Origin: an uncultured Sutterella sp.
GTDB taxonomy: Bacteria; Pseudomonadota; Gammaproteobacteria; Burkholderiales; Burkholderiaceae_F
DNA length: 30,009 nucleotides
Direction of reading: 5' to 3'
Assembly: GCA_900542195.1 (NCBI GenBank)
Contig: UQNA01000034.1
Coordinates: 1 to 30,009 of the forward strand
The number at the start of each line of letters is the position of its first letter. The stretch's first letter is position 1. The notes beneath the pieces were generated by a model. The model saw only the letters and a list, made by a program, of their open reading frames with translations, searched no databases and had not been told where the DNA came from. The translations under genes and the position numbers were made by a program. This document shows positions 1-7,052 of the stretch, one piece after another.

Positions 1-3
1 AGC

Positions 4-56
4 TGGTCAACCAGACTTTTGCAAGCCTCGGGCTTTTAGCCCGGGGTGGTTGACCA
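4..56 (-). terminator. Nested inverted repeat after exbD, probable terminator
   Basis: A perfect 10-bp inverted repeat (TGGTCAACCA at 4-13, TGGTTGACCA at 47-56) encloses a second hairpin whose arms at 26-33 and 39-46 pair over 8 bp with one G-T wobble around a 5-base loop. The outer arm abuts the exbD stop codon. This suits transcription termination or mRNA protection at the end of the minus-strand heme operon. The sequence beyond the outer arm is cut off, so a T tract cannot be checked. A repeat-family element at the contig edge is the alternative. Confidence 0.55.
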
Positions 57-446
57 TTAGCCGCTAGTATTTTTTCTGGTGCCGATAACGAAACGTCCTT
101 CCCGTTTTACTTTGGCAACATCTACGATCCAGACGAAGCTTTGGAAAGGGGCTTTTTCGTCAATCATGAGAGTAAGAAGCCCTTCAGGGTGCTCATCAAG
201 AAAGGCAGGCAGCTCTTCCTTAGAAAGAGCCTTGTCATTGCAGAGAATGGTTCCTGCTTCATTGACCTGCAGAACCAATTCCTGATTGCTTTTCTGAACC
301 AAAGAATTTTCAGCGGCTGGTAATGTCAAATCAATGACCGGCCTGCTGAAAGTCATGGTCATGACAAAGAAAATAACAAGCATGAAAATGACGTCAATTA
401 AAGGCGTCAAATCGACTTTCGGTTCTTCATCTAAATCATCAAACAT
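57..446 (-). CDS. exbD: ExbD, biopolymer transport protein of the TonB energising complex
   Basis: ExbD of 129 residues, the stator-like partner of ExbB that couples the inner-membrane proton gradient to TonB-dependent outer-membrane uptake. The short cytoplasmic N-terminus (EEPKVDLTPLIDVIF) leads into a single membrane helix at about residues 15-35. It carries the conserved Asp18, equivalent to the proton-accepting aspartate of the ExbD/TolR family, and is followed by a periplasmic domain. The ATG at 444-446 is preferred because TAGGAAC lies just upstream; an open frame extends 23 codons further into exbB without a convincing start. It is the last gene of the heme operon, 11 bases after exbB. 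TolR is the main alternative, but position next to a TonB-dependent receptor supports ExbD. Confidence 0.9.
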   Translation of the reverse strand: MFDDLDEEPKVDLTPLIDVIFMLVIFFVMTMTFSRPVIDLTLPAAENSLVQKSNQELVLQVNEAGTILCNDKALSKEELPAFLDEHPEGLLTLMIDEKAPFQSFVWIVDVAKVKREGRFVIGTRKNTSG

Positions 447-457
447 GAATTTTGTTC

Positions 458-1126
458 CTAGGCAGAGAGGGCCTGTTTTCCACGGAGTACGCAGGAAGCC
501 TTCGGATGTTCGCAAACAACGGAAGCTGGAGAAACAGGCTTGGCCAGTTCAATAGCTCGATAACTGTATTCCACAGCTTCAATCCTCATTTCTTTAACTT
601 TAAGGAAAAGATAGTAGTAGGCCATAAGAGCCGGGATGGCAACCACAAGGCCCATTACTGTGGTAATAAGAGCTGTCCAAATCCCCGCAGCTAAGAGAGC
701 AGAATCCGGTGAGGCACTTGCGGCGATGGTTTTAAAAACCTGAACCATTCCTAGGACCGTACCGAGCAGTCCAAGCAGCGGGGAGATGGCTGCGAAAAGC
801 TTGAGCCATGTCAATGCATTATTAACCGGCTTGAAGTTTTTATGAAAGAGATAAGAGACCTCGGCGCGGATATCTTCAGAGTGAGCACTGTGAGTTGTGA
901 CCATGTCGCGCACAATACAAATCAACGGATTTGTGCTAGCTCCGAATTTGTCATGAAGTTCCTGAGAGGAAGAGCGGTCTTTTCCAATCTTGGACTTCTT
1001 GAACCGGCGCAAGACGCCTTGCAGATAAATCACATTCCAGATGGTAATGTAGCAAGCGGCGATGCCGACCAAAATCAACATCACTCCGGCGCCTCCGATG
1101 AGGTCATATATCTCTTTAAAGTTCAT
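458..1126 (-). CDS. exbB: ExbB, MotA/TolQ/ExbB proton-channel family protein
   Basis: A 222-residue ExbB/TolQ-type protein of the inner membrane. Three hydrophobic segments are visible at about residues 11-35, 108-132 and 146-175. The second and third contain the family core (SPLLGLLGTVLGMVQVF and the TALITTVMGLVVAIP helix), which forms the proton-conducting pore around ExbD. A cytoplasmic loop of about 70 residues separates helices 1 and 2, as in the family. The gene follows the flavodoxin by 8 bases and precedes exbD, so all are probably on one mRNA. It would energise the TonB-dependent receptor encoded upstream in the same operon. No tonB gene is visible in this operon. TolQ is an unlikely alternative because no tolA or tolB adjoins it. 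Confidence 0.9.
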   Translation of the reverse strand: MNFKEIYDLIGGAGVMLILVGIAACYITIWNVIYLQGVLRRFKKSKIGKDRSSSQELHDKFGASTNPLICIVRDMVTTHSAHSEDIRAEVSYLFHKNFKPVNNALTWLKLFAAISPLLGLLGTVLGMVQVFKTIAASASPDSALLAAGIWTALITTVMGLVVAIPALMAYYYLFLKVKEMRIEAVEYSYRAIELAKPVSPASVVCEHPKASCVLRGKQALSA

Positions 1127-1134
1127 CTTCTTTC

Positions 1135-1632
1135 CTATGCTTGTCGGGATTTGAAAATCTCAAATGCCCACTGAGCGGCTTCTCTTAAATCTTTGCTGTC
1201 CGGATGTTTGTTTGCTTCTTCCAGTCTCAGTCTGCGTTCCTCGGTCATTGGTTTTCCTGACATACGAGTCATGATTTCAATGATTTTCGGATCGACTTTT
1301 CCTTGCCACAAACGCAGATCAAGCAAAGACGGTTTATGAATTTCATTTTTGACTTTCTGAAGGAATCTCATTCCGCCTTCATTGTGAGGATCGCCTCCGA
1401 GGGTGCCGAAAACAGCGACCGGCACCGAACCAGTGGATTCATAGAATTGCTTCCAATCATTGTCGGGAACTCCTTTGTCGCACCAAAAACCGCAGAATAC
1501 TAAGTCATAGTCTTCAGCTTTTTTGTCGGTAGGAAGTTTGACGCATTCGCTGTTAGGAAGGGCTTCTGCAATACTTTTACCGATTTTCTCCGTATTGCCG
1601 GTAATGCTGGAATATGCAACGAGTACTTTCAT
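1135..1632 (-). CDS. Flavodoxin-family protein in heme operon
   Basis: A 165-residue flavodoxin-like protein. The N-terminal strand and phosphate loop for FMN are clear: MKVLVAYSSITGNTEKIG, with SSITGNTE at residues 8-15. A further flavin-loop-like segment (VFGTLGGDPHNEGG) follows, and the C-terminal third is more divergent. It is cytoplasmic, with no signal peptide or membrane segment. It lies 6 bases downstream of hutX and 8 bases before exbB, inside the heme operon. Flavodoxins partner radical-SAM heme-opening enzymes in Fusobacterium (the HmuF/HmuW pair, from memory), so the inferred role is electron supply to HutW or reduction of its tetrapyrrole product. A tetrapyrrole reductase partner or general NAD(P)H:FMN-linked flavodoxin remains possible. 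Confidence 0.8.
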   Translation of the reverse strand: MKVLVAYSSITGNTEKIGKSIAEALPNSECVKLPTDKKAEDYDLVFCGFWCDKGVPDNDWKQFYESTGSVPVAVFGTLGGDPHNEGGMRFLQKVKNEIHKPSLLDLRLWQGKVDPKIIEIMTRMSGKPMTEERRLRLEEANKHPDSKDLREAAQWAFEIFKSRQA

Positions 1633-1638
1633 ATCGAA

Positions 1639-2142
1639 TCACCTAAAAGAAGATTGAAGAGCTAAAAATTGCTCTTTTGCAGATTCGATTAATTTATGCT
1701 TTTCTCGGCCGACATAAAAGCTGTATGCGCATTTTCCGTCTTTATCAAAGAAGGCAGCAAAATGACTTTCTCTCCCCATAAACGGCATCGTGATAAAGCC
1801 GATCTCAATAATGTTTTCGTATTTGAAGTGGCCTTGCAGCGGGCTTTTGCCGCCCATCAAGTTGTAGTAACCCATGGCTTTTTTGCCGCAGGCAACTTTG
1901 GTTTCAACTTCAATGACGTTTTCTCCGGCAATCACGATAAATGTTGCTTTTTCCCACTGAGAAATGCTTTCCCAAACTTTTTCAAAATCTTCTCCCGGAG
2001 CAAAAGTACAAGTTTCTTTAGGCAGATGACGTGCAGCTTCAAGGGCTGTGCAGTTCAGAGCGGAGGCCAAAGAGTCCAAAGTAACCGGACGGCCGGAGTT
2101 GATAACTTCTTGAATAACTTGCTGTGGGTCTTTATTTGTCAT
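1639..2142 (-). CDS. hutX: HutX/ChuX-type cytoplasmic heme-utilisation carrier
   Basis: A 167-residue protein of the HutX/ChuX heme-utilisation family, cytoplasmic proteins that bind incoming heme and deliver it to the degrading enzyme. The family core is well kept: GHFKYENIIEIGFI (about 104-117), PFMGRESHFAAFF (120-132) and FYVGREKHKLIE (142-153), ending in a short helix. The N-terminal 55 residues resemble the helical part that precedes the beta domain. The ATG at 2140-2142 has TAGGA five bases upstream. A TTG at 2158-2160 overlapping the ATPase stop as TTGA could give six extra residues by translational coupling. Placement between an importer ATPase and a flavodoxin, downstream of hutW, strongly supports a role in heme handling. 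Confidence 0.88.
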   Translation of the reverse strand: MTNKDPQQVIQEVINSGRPVTLDSLASALNCTALEAARHLPKETCTFAPGEDFEKVWESISQWEKATFIVIAGENVIEVETKVACGKKAMGYYNLMGGKSPLQGHFKYENIIEIGFITMPFMGRESHFAAFFDKDGKCAYSFYVGREKHKLIESAKEQFLALQSSFR

Positions 2143-2156
2143 AAAAATCCTATAAA

Positions 2157-3581
2157 TCAATTAATAAAAGGTTGGTTGGCAGTTTGAACTGACAGCGGTA
2201 AATGTAGAGCTGTGTCACAGATGAGATCTACCAGCTCTAAATCATGGGTAATAACAAGGACGGCTTTGCCTTCTGAAGACAGTTTCTTGAGGGCGCCGGC
2301 AATCCTTTTTAAATTGGCTCCGTCTAAGCCGCTAGTGGGCTCATCGAGAATAATGACGTCTGGCTTTTTGGCAAATGCACAAGCGATAACTAGTCTTTGT
2401 TTCTGGCCTCCTGAAAGAGAGTGCGGATGGCGGTCTCTTAGCTCTTGCAGATCGAAGATGCCTAGAAGCTCTTCGGCTGCATCGTTGCCGCCTTTGCATC
2501 CGGCTGCTTCCAAGCTGGCACTTAACTCCTCGAAGACGGTTCTCATGTAGAGCTGATGATCGGAATTTTGTAAAACAACCGCGACGTGCTTTAAACAGTC
2601 CTTTTGACGGATTGTCTTCCCTTTAACCTGAAAAGTGCCGGATTTGGCTTTGTTCAGACCGGTAATAAGCCGTGCCAAAGTTGTTTTGCCTGCACCGTTG
2701 TCTCCGAAGATTCCACAGATGCCTTGCTGGAACTCGAGACAGGCGTCAGCGATAATGTCAGGCTGGCGAGGATAGGAAAAACTCAGCTTAGAAATCTTCA
2801 TGATAGGTTTGCCGGAAGACGTTTTGACCGGAAGGAGAAGACGCTTGTCCGTGACCTCGAGTTTTCTTAGGCCGTGTTTTTCTCTAAATTCAGAATCTAA
2901 ATCCGAAAAGATGCCCTCCCGAACTACTTTACCTTTTTCCAAGACAATCACTTTATCGACAACATCTTTGAGCCAGTACAGACGGTGATCTGCAATCAGA
3001 ATGGCAACGCCCTGCGCTTTAAGTTTTTTGATTTCCTCGGCCAATTCCAGAGTTGCTTCCGGATCCAAGTTTCCTGTGGGTTCATCCAGGATTAGGGCCT
3101 TCAAAGGTTCCATCATGAGAGAGGCAAGGCCTACTTTCTGTTTTTGCCCTTGCGATAGTTCATGAATAGTGTTTTTAAGAAACGGTTTTAAATTAAAACG
3201 TTCTGCGGTTTGCGAGAGTTTCGTTTGAATTTCTCCTGGGTGCAGCCCTTTGCATTCGGAAACGAAGGAAATCTCCTCTTCAACTCCTAAAGCAAAAAAT
3301 TGGCTTTCCGGATTTTGAAACAAAGTTCCTACTCGGTGCGAAATATCACAGAGCTTTTCCCGGAGGTTGTCCTTTCCATCGACGGAGACAGTACCTTCTA
3401 CATTTCCTCCGTAATAATGAGGACACAGTCCGTTAATCAGCCTGATAAGCGTCGATTTGCCGCATCCGGAGACACCGGTGACAAGGATTGCCTCTCCGGG
3501 ACGAACCATAAAAGAAAGGTTGCTCAGGGCAGGTCTGTCACTGTGCGGATAGGTATAGGTAACGTTCTTTAATTCAATCAT
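2157..3581 (-). CDS. ECF transporter energising module, fused double ABC ATPase
   Basis: A 474-residue protein with two complete ABC ATPase domains in tandem, as in fused EcfA-EcfA' subunits. Domain 1 has Walker A GVSGCGKST (36-44), Q89, signature LSQGQ (142-146), Walker B LILDEP (163-168) and His199. Domain 2 has GDNGAGKTT (293-301), Q338, LSGGQ (389-393), IILDEP (410-415) and His446. All catalytic residues appear intact in both. It would hydrolyse ATP at the inner membrane to drive the EcfT/S complex. Its ATG shares one base with the upstream EcfT stop (TAATG), indicating coupled translation. The substrate cannot be read from the ATPase; the setting points to heme or another iron-linked compound. 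Confidence 0.9.
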   Translation of the reverse strand: MIELKNVTYTYPHSDRPALSNLSFMVRPGEAILVTGVSGCGKSTLIRLINGLCPHYYGGNVEGTVSVDGKDNLREKLCDISHRVGTLFQNPESQFFALGVEEEISFVSECKGLHPGEIQTKLSQTAERFNLKPFLKNTIHELSQGQKQKVGLASLMMEPLKALILDEPTGNLDPEATLELAEEIKKLKAQGVAILIADHRLYWLKDVVDKVIVLEKGKVVREGIFSDLDSEFREKHGLRKLEVTDKRLLLPVKTSSGKPIMKISKLSFSYPRQPDIIADACLEFQQGICGIFGDNGAGKTTLARLITGLNKAKSGTFQVKGKTIRQKDCLKHVAVVLQNSDHQLYMRTVFEELSASLEAAGCKGGNDAAEELLGIFDLQELRDRHPHSLSGGQKQRLVIACAFAKKPDVIILDEPTSGLDGANLKRIAGALKKLSSEGKAVLVITHDLELVDLICDTALHLPLSVQTANQPFIN

Positions 3582-4351
3582 TATTTCATCAGGACCGGTG
3601 AAGTGTTCGGAAAATAAATCTGCAGAATAACGGCGGCAACAAGGACCGCTGCAGTCAAAGAAACGGCGGCATAGTCTTTCTTGGTGAAAGACTGTGGAGC
3701 CTTCCTAATGGCAGAAGTATTTGCATTCAGACCTTTGAGTTCTGCGGCAATGCCGAGTTCATCTCCTGTTTTTAAGGCTCTGATTAAGAGAGGCGTAAAA
3801 AGAAGTCGAGTCGTCTGAAAGGGATGAATCGTCATTGTCCAAGGATTGATGCGGTAACCACGGATTTTGAGAGATTCCCAGATTTGTTTAATGTCGTTGG
3901 TAAACGTTGGAATAAAACGAACGATGACGGCGGCAGGAAGATAAATGACGAAAGGCAATTTAAGCTTCTGCAGCGAATTCAGAATCTGCTGGAGTCTTCC
4001 TGTAAAGGCCAGGGGCAGTACGACATTGAGCATTGTGAACGCTCTCATGAACGGAACGGCTAAAGATTTCAGTTCCATTCCTTTTCCCATTATCGGAAGA
4101 AAATGAGCCAACAGCAGGCCGAAACCGCAGGCAATGGCCATCATGACCAAGAACAGAAGGTAAGACACAAGAATGAGCTTTGGCCTTCTGATCATCAATA
4201 AATACAGAAAAGAAACCGCAAAAAGAAAACACTGTGCGTAAAGGGAAGAGATGGCTACTGTCATCACGGATGCCAGAGCCGTAATCAGCATCTTGACGCG
4301 GATATCCACTGCACTGAGCAAAGATGCATTAGCAACGAATGAGGCCTGCAT
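3581..4351 (-). CDS. ECF transporter transmembrane component EcfT (CbiQ family)
   Basis: A 256-residue integral membrane protein of the EcfT/CbiQ family, the scaffold linking the substrate-binding S component to the ATPases. Hydrophobic segments lie at about residues 20-50, 58-86, 98-118, 134-150 and 226-246. The two coupling-helix motifs, Ala-Arg-Gly in the classical family, appear as IRG (163-165, in SLKIRGYRINP) and LKG (205-207, in AAELKGL). They are recognisable but altered. The coding region overlaps the S-like gene upstream by 23 bases and the ATPase start by one base, so the three are co-translated. The altered motifs may reflect a dedicated (group I) system rather than a shared one. 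Confidence 0.85.
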   Translation of the reverse strand: MQASFVANASLLSAVDIRVKMLITALASVMTVAISSLYAQCFLFAVSFLYLLMIRRPKLILVSYLLFLVMMAIACGFGLLLAHFLPIMGKGMELKSLAVPFMRAFTMLNVVLPLAFTGRLQQILNSLQKLKLPFVIYLPAAVIVRFIPTFTNDIKQIWESLKIRGYRINPWTMTIHPFQTTRLLFTPLLIRALKTGDELGIAAELKGLNANTSAIRKAPQSFTKKDYAAVSLTAAVLVAAVILQIYFPNTSPVLMK

Positions 4352-4910
4352 GTCGCAACTCCTTAATTGATTTGCTGCCTGTCCACAGGCCGATTAAAGA
4401 TCCGATGTATCCAATGATGACTATGGGAACTACTGCAGCCATCATGGCCGGAGATTCCCGCATCATTAAAAACGAGATGCCGAGAGAGCCGAACTTGCAA
4501 AGTAAATCAAAGTAGCCGACACCCCAATAAACGGCTCCCCGAAGGTTGTTCTTCTGAATAAAACGCATCAAAAACTCAGCAATAACGGCGGCTAAAAGCA
4601 TCGGCGGGATCAAAGTTAAATTTCCGCCGAGAAGCAGGAAGTTCACCACTGAGCTGACGATGACAAAAAGACAGAGAGTGCCCGGCCTGCGCACTTTGAA
4701 GAGCATGACCACTAACAAGGTGGTAAATACCATGTTCTTCAGCAGCAGGGAGAGTGGGTTCATTCCGCCTCCAACCATGGCAATCAGCACGGTAGAGACT
4801 TTTGCGGTGGCAGCAAAAACGCCGATGATGATAAGTTCCTGCGCGGACCACCTCCCACAGAAGTCAGCGAGGCGCGATGTTCGAGCCTTTTCTAAAGTTA
4901 TTGTTGTCAT
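4329..4910 (-). CDS. Putative ECF substrate-binding S component (MptD/Trep_Strep-like)
   Basis: A 193-residue, strongly hydrophobic protein with about five or six membrane segments (roughly residues 26-48, 52-72, 77-92, 98-115, 127-147, 155-175) and a short cytoplasmic N-terminus. Size, the N-terminal pattern (AQELIIIGVFAATAKVS) and gene order next to EcfT and EcfAA' fit an S component, resembling the MptD/Trep_Strep family. That assignment is from pattern memory and is only moderately sure. S components bind substrate in the membrane. Here the best guess is heme or a derived tetrapyrrole, because every other gene in the operon concerns heme. The gene starts 29 bases after the receptor stop; no strong ribosome site precedes its ATG. 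Confidence 0.7.
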   Translation of the reverse strand: MTTITLEKARTSRLADFCGRWSAQELIIIGVFAATAKVSTVLIAMVGGGMNPLSLLLKNMVFTTLLVVMLFKVRRPGTLCLFVIVSSVVNFLLLGGNLTLIPPMLLAAVIAEFLMRFIQKNNLRGAVYWGVGYFDLLCKFGSLGISFLMMRESPAMMAAVVPIVIIGYIGSLIGLWTGSKSIKELRHAGLIRC

Positions 4911-4939
4911 GTTTTTCAGCGGAATAAATTACATTTCTA

Positions 4940-7048
4940 TTAATAACGGGCTGTCAGCTTGAAATTGATTCTTCTGCCCGGCTCGTAAATGGAGGTCTCA
5001 TAACCGTAAAGCTGGTTGGTAATGTTGAGAACCTCAAAGTTTGCGCTATAGGCGTGCTTGGGACCGAAGTGATAAGCAGTTGCAAAGTTCAAGGTGGTAT
5101 AGCCGGCGATACGAGTGGTTTCTTTAGTTGAGAGCGAGTACGACTTTTTAGCAGTGCTGCTTCTCAAATAAGTATCGGTTGTCCATTTACCGTTAAAGAG
5201 CGGGTAATTTGTTCGGAGACCGTAACGAGCGGTAAATTCAGGAGTACCGGAAGCATAGGTTGAAGTGCCGTCAGCCCATTCGGTTTTTCTCTTGATCCAG
5301 GACAGAGAGAAATACGGATTAAAGTTTTCCGTTGCTCTCAGGTTAAGAGAAAGTTCCGAACCGAATGTCTTTGCCTTATCGGCATTGACATATCGGCTTT
5401 CGTCGCTGTTTGCGCTTCCGATAATTTCTGTGGAAATATAGTCATCGGAGAGGTTGTAGAACAAAGCGGCATCGATATCCATCAAATCAGTGCTGTAGCG
5501 GGCTCCGATTTCAAAATTATTGGACTTCTCAGGTTTGAGGTTCGGATTGCCGTAGACGGTACCGCCACCCATGCTGTTAATCAAGAATTTTTCCTGCAGG
5601 TTAGGAACACGGAATCCTTGAGCCCACTGAGCACGCAAGGATGTGTTGTCCAGGCCTTTCCAAATTACGCCTAAATTGAAAACAGGACGGCTGTTGTTTT
5701 CGCTTCCGGGAGTTCCGGCGTCACTTACAGGTAAGAGAGAACCATCACGGAAGGAAGTGGCCTTCGAGAGCTCCGAACTAACCCAGGTATAACGCACACC
5801 GTAATTCAAAGAAAAGTCATAGGGAAGCATGGTTTCCATTGCTGCAAAAATCGCATTTGTAGTCTCTTTGCCTTTTACGTAGCGATTGGTTGTGTAAGCC
5901 TGACTGACGACTGGCCGAGGCATTGCTCCCACTCTAATAGACATCGCAAAATCGGCATCGGTATCCGCAGTCAAGCGGTCTTGGGTAAATTCATAACCGG
6001 TAATCAAGAAATTGTTGTCGCCTAATTGCCAATCCGCTTGAATGCTGGAGCCTAGAGTCTTAATTCTGTTGTCAGCATGAGAATCGGTAGTGACGTTTAC
6101 AGTACGCGGCGGAACTTTCGTGGATTGGTTCACGTAGTTCTGCATCATCTTATGATTTTTCTGCCAGTAGCCGTCAACCCTCAATCTAGTCAGATACTCG
6201 TTGACATCTTTAACTTCGGCAAACAGGCTGATCTTGTCTCTTCTCCATTTCGGAATTTTGACGAAGAAGTCGGAATCTGGATCGTTTTCATAGGTCCAGC
6301 TGGAAGAATTGATTTTGGAATCAAAAATGTCCGCATGCATGCCGACTGTGAAATTATCTGTCAGGTCATAGCTCAAGAAGGCACCGAGGTTTTTTTGGCG
6401 GAAGTCGGTATTCTTTTGATAACCTTTCGGAGTTTTGATATTGCCGTGGCTTTGATAGCCGGCATCCAATTGATATTTAAATCCTTTTGCGCTGCCTCCG
6501 AGAGAGACGGATTCGCTCCAGCCGTGTCCGGCTCCGTTCCAACCGACAGAAGCTTCTGCCTCAAAAGGTTTTTTAGAGCCTTTCTTGGTAATGATATTGA
6601 TAACACCGCCGACAGCATCCGACCCGTAAAGTACCGAGGCCGGTCCTTTAATCACTTCAATTCTTTCAACGGAGGAAGGATCGATGAGAAGAGCCGGCCC
6701 GGACATGGATTTATGTTCGGAGACTTTCTGACCGTCAATAAGGATCAAGCTGCGGTATTCGTTTTCTCCTCTGATTTTGATGCGTTTCAGACCTTGAGAA
6801 CCATCACCTCCAACCTCTACGCCCGGAACGTCAGCTAACAATTCTCCGATATTTCTTGCGGAAGAGTCACGGATTTCTTCTGCGGTGAGCACGGACACGC
6901 TCATCGGAATGTCAAGAAGCTGCTGTTCTACTCTGCCTGCGGTGACTTTGACTTCTCCGGTCTTATGCACTTCTTGGGCGTGAGACAAGGACCAGCATGC
7001 GCTTAAAGAAGCAGCACAAATAACGCTTAGTTTGACAATGTTTTTCAT
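4940..7048 (-). CDS. TonB-dependent outer-membrane receptor, probable heme receptor
   Basis: A 702-residue TonB-dependent receptor. A signal peptide (1-24, ending SHA before QE) exports it. A TonB-box-like segment GEVKVTA (31-37) precedes a plug domain (about 45-155, with IPMSVSVLTAEEI, IRGENEYRSLILIDG and GPASVLYGSDAVGGVINI). A 22-strand-type barrel of about 530 residues ends in the aromatic RY expected for outer-membrane insertion. FRVP (479-482) and NPNLKPE (501-507) match boxes common in heme receptors, but no His lies between them, where many heme receptors place an axial ligand. Location directly after hutW and before the ECF genes, with exbBD in the same operon, supports heme as ligand. 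Another iron compound is possible. Confidence 0.85.
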   Translation of the reverse strand: MKNIVKLSVICAASLSACWSLSHAQEVHKTGEVKVTAGRVEQQLLDIPMSVSVLTAEEIRDSSARNIGELLADVPGVEVGGDGSQGLKRIKIRGENEYRSLILIDGQKVSEHKSMSGPALLIDPSSVERIEVIKGPASVLYGSDAVGGVINIITKKGSKKPFEAEASVGWNGAGHGWSESVSLGGSAKGFKYQLDAGYQSHGNIKTPKGYQKNTDFRQKNLGAFLSYDLTDNFTVGMHADIFDSKINSSSWTYENDPDSDFFVKIPKWRRDKISLFAEVKDVNEYLTRLRVDGYWQKNHKMMQNYVNQSTKVPPRTVNVTTDSHADNRIKTLGSSIQADWQLGDNNFLITGYEFTQDRLTADTDADFAMSIRVGAMPRPVVSQAYTTNRYVKGKETTNAIFAAMETMLPYDFSLNYGVRYTWVSSELSKATSFRDGSLLPVSDAGTPGSENNSRPVFNLGVIWKGLDNTSLRAQWAQGFRVPNLQEKFLINSMGGGTVYGNPNLKPEKSNNFEIGARYSTDLMDIDAALFYNLSDDYISTEIIGSANSDESRYVNADKAKTFGSELSLNLRATENFNPYFSLSWIKRKTEWADGTSTYASGTPEFTARYGLRTNYPLFNGKWTTDTYLRSSTAKKSYSLSTKETTRIAGYTTLNFATAYHFGPKHAYSANFEVLNITNQLYGYETSIYEPGRRINFKLTARY

Positions 7049-7052
7049 GATA

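Noticed and set aside
447..515. N-terminal extension of ExbD into exbB
   Set aside because: The added residues have no family counterpart, and a better ATG with ribosome site lies at 444-446.
2157..4910. Cobalt or biotin ECF transporter
   Set aside because: No CbiM/CbiN or BioY-like features are seen, and all flanking genes concern heme and iron; substrate still unproved.
6077..6838. 253-codon plus-strand open frame opposite the TonB receptor
   Set aside because: It lies wholly within the receptor gene on the opposite strand, shows no family motif or ribosome site, and is a codon-bias shadow.
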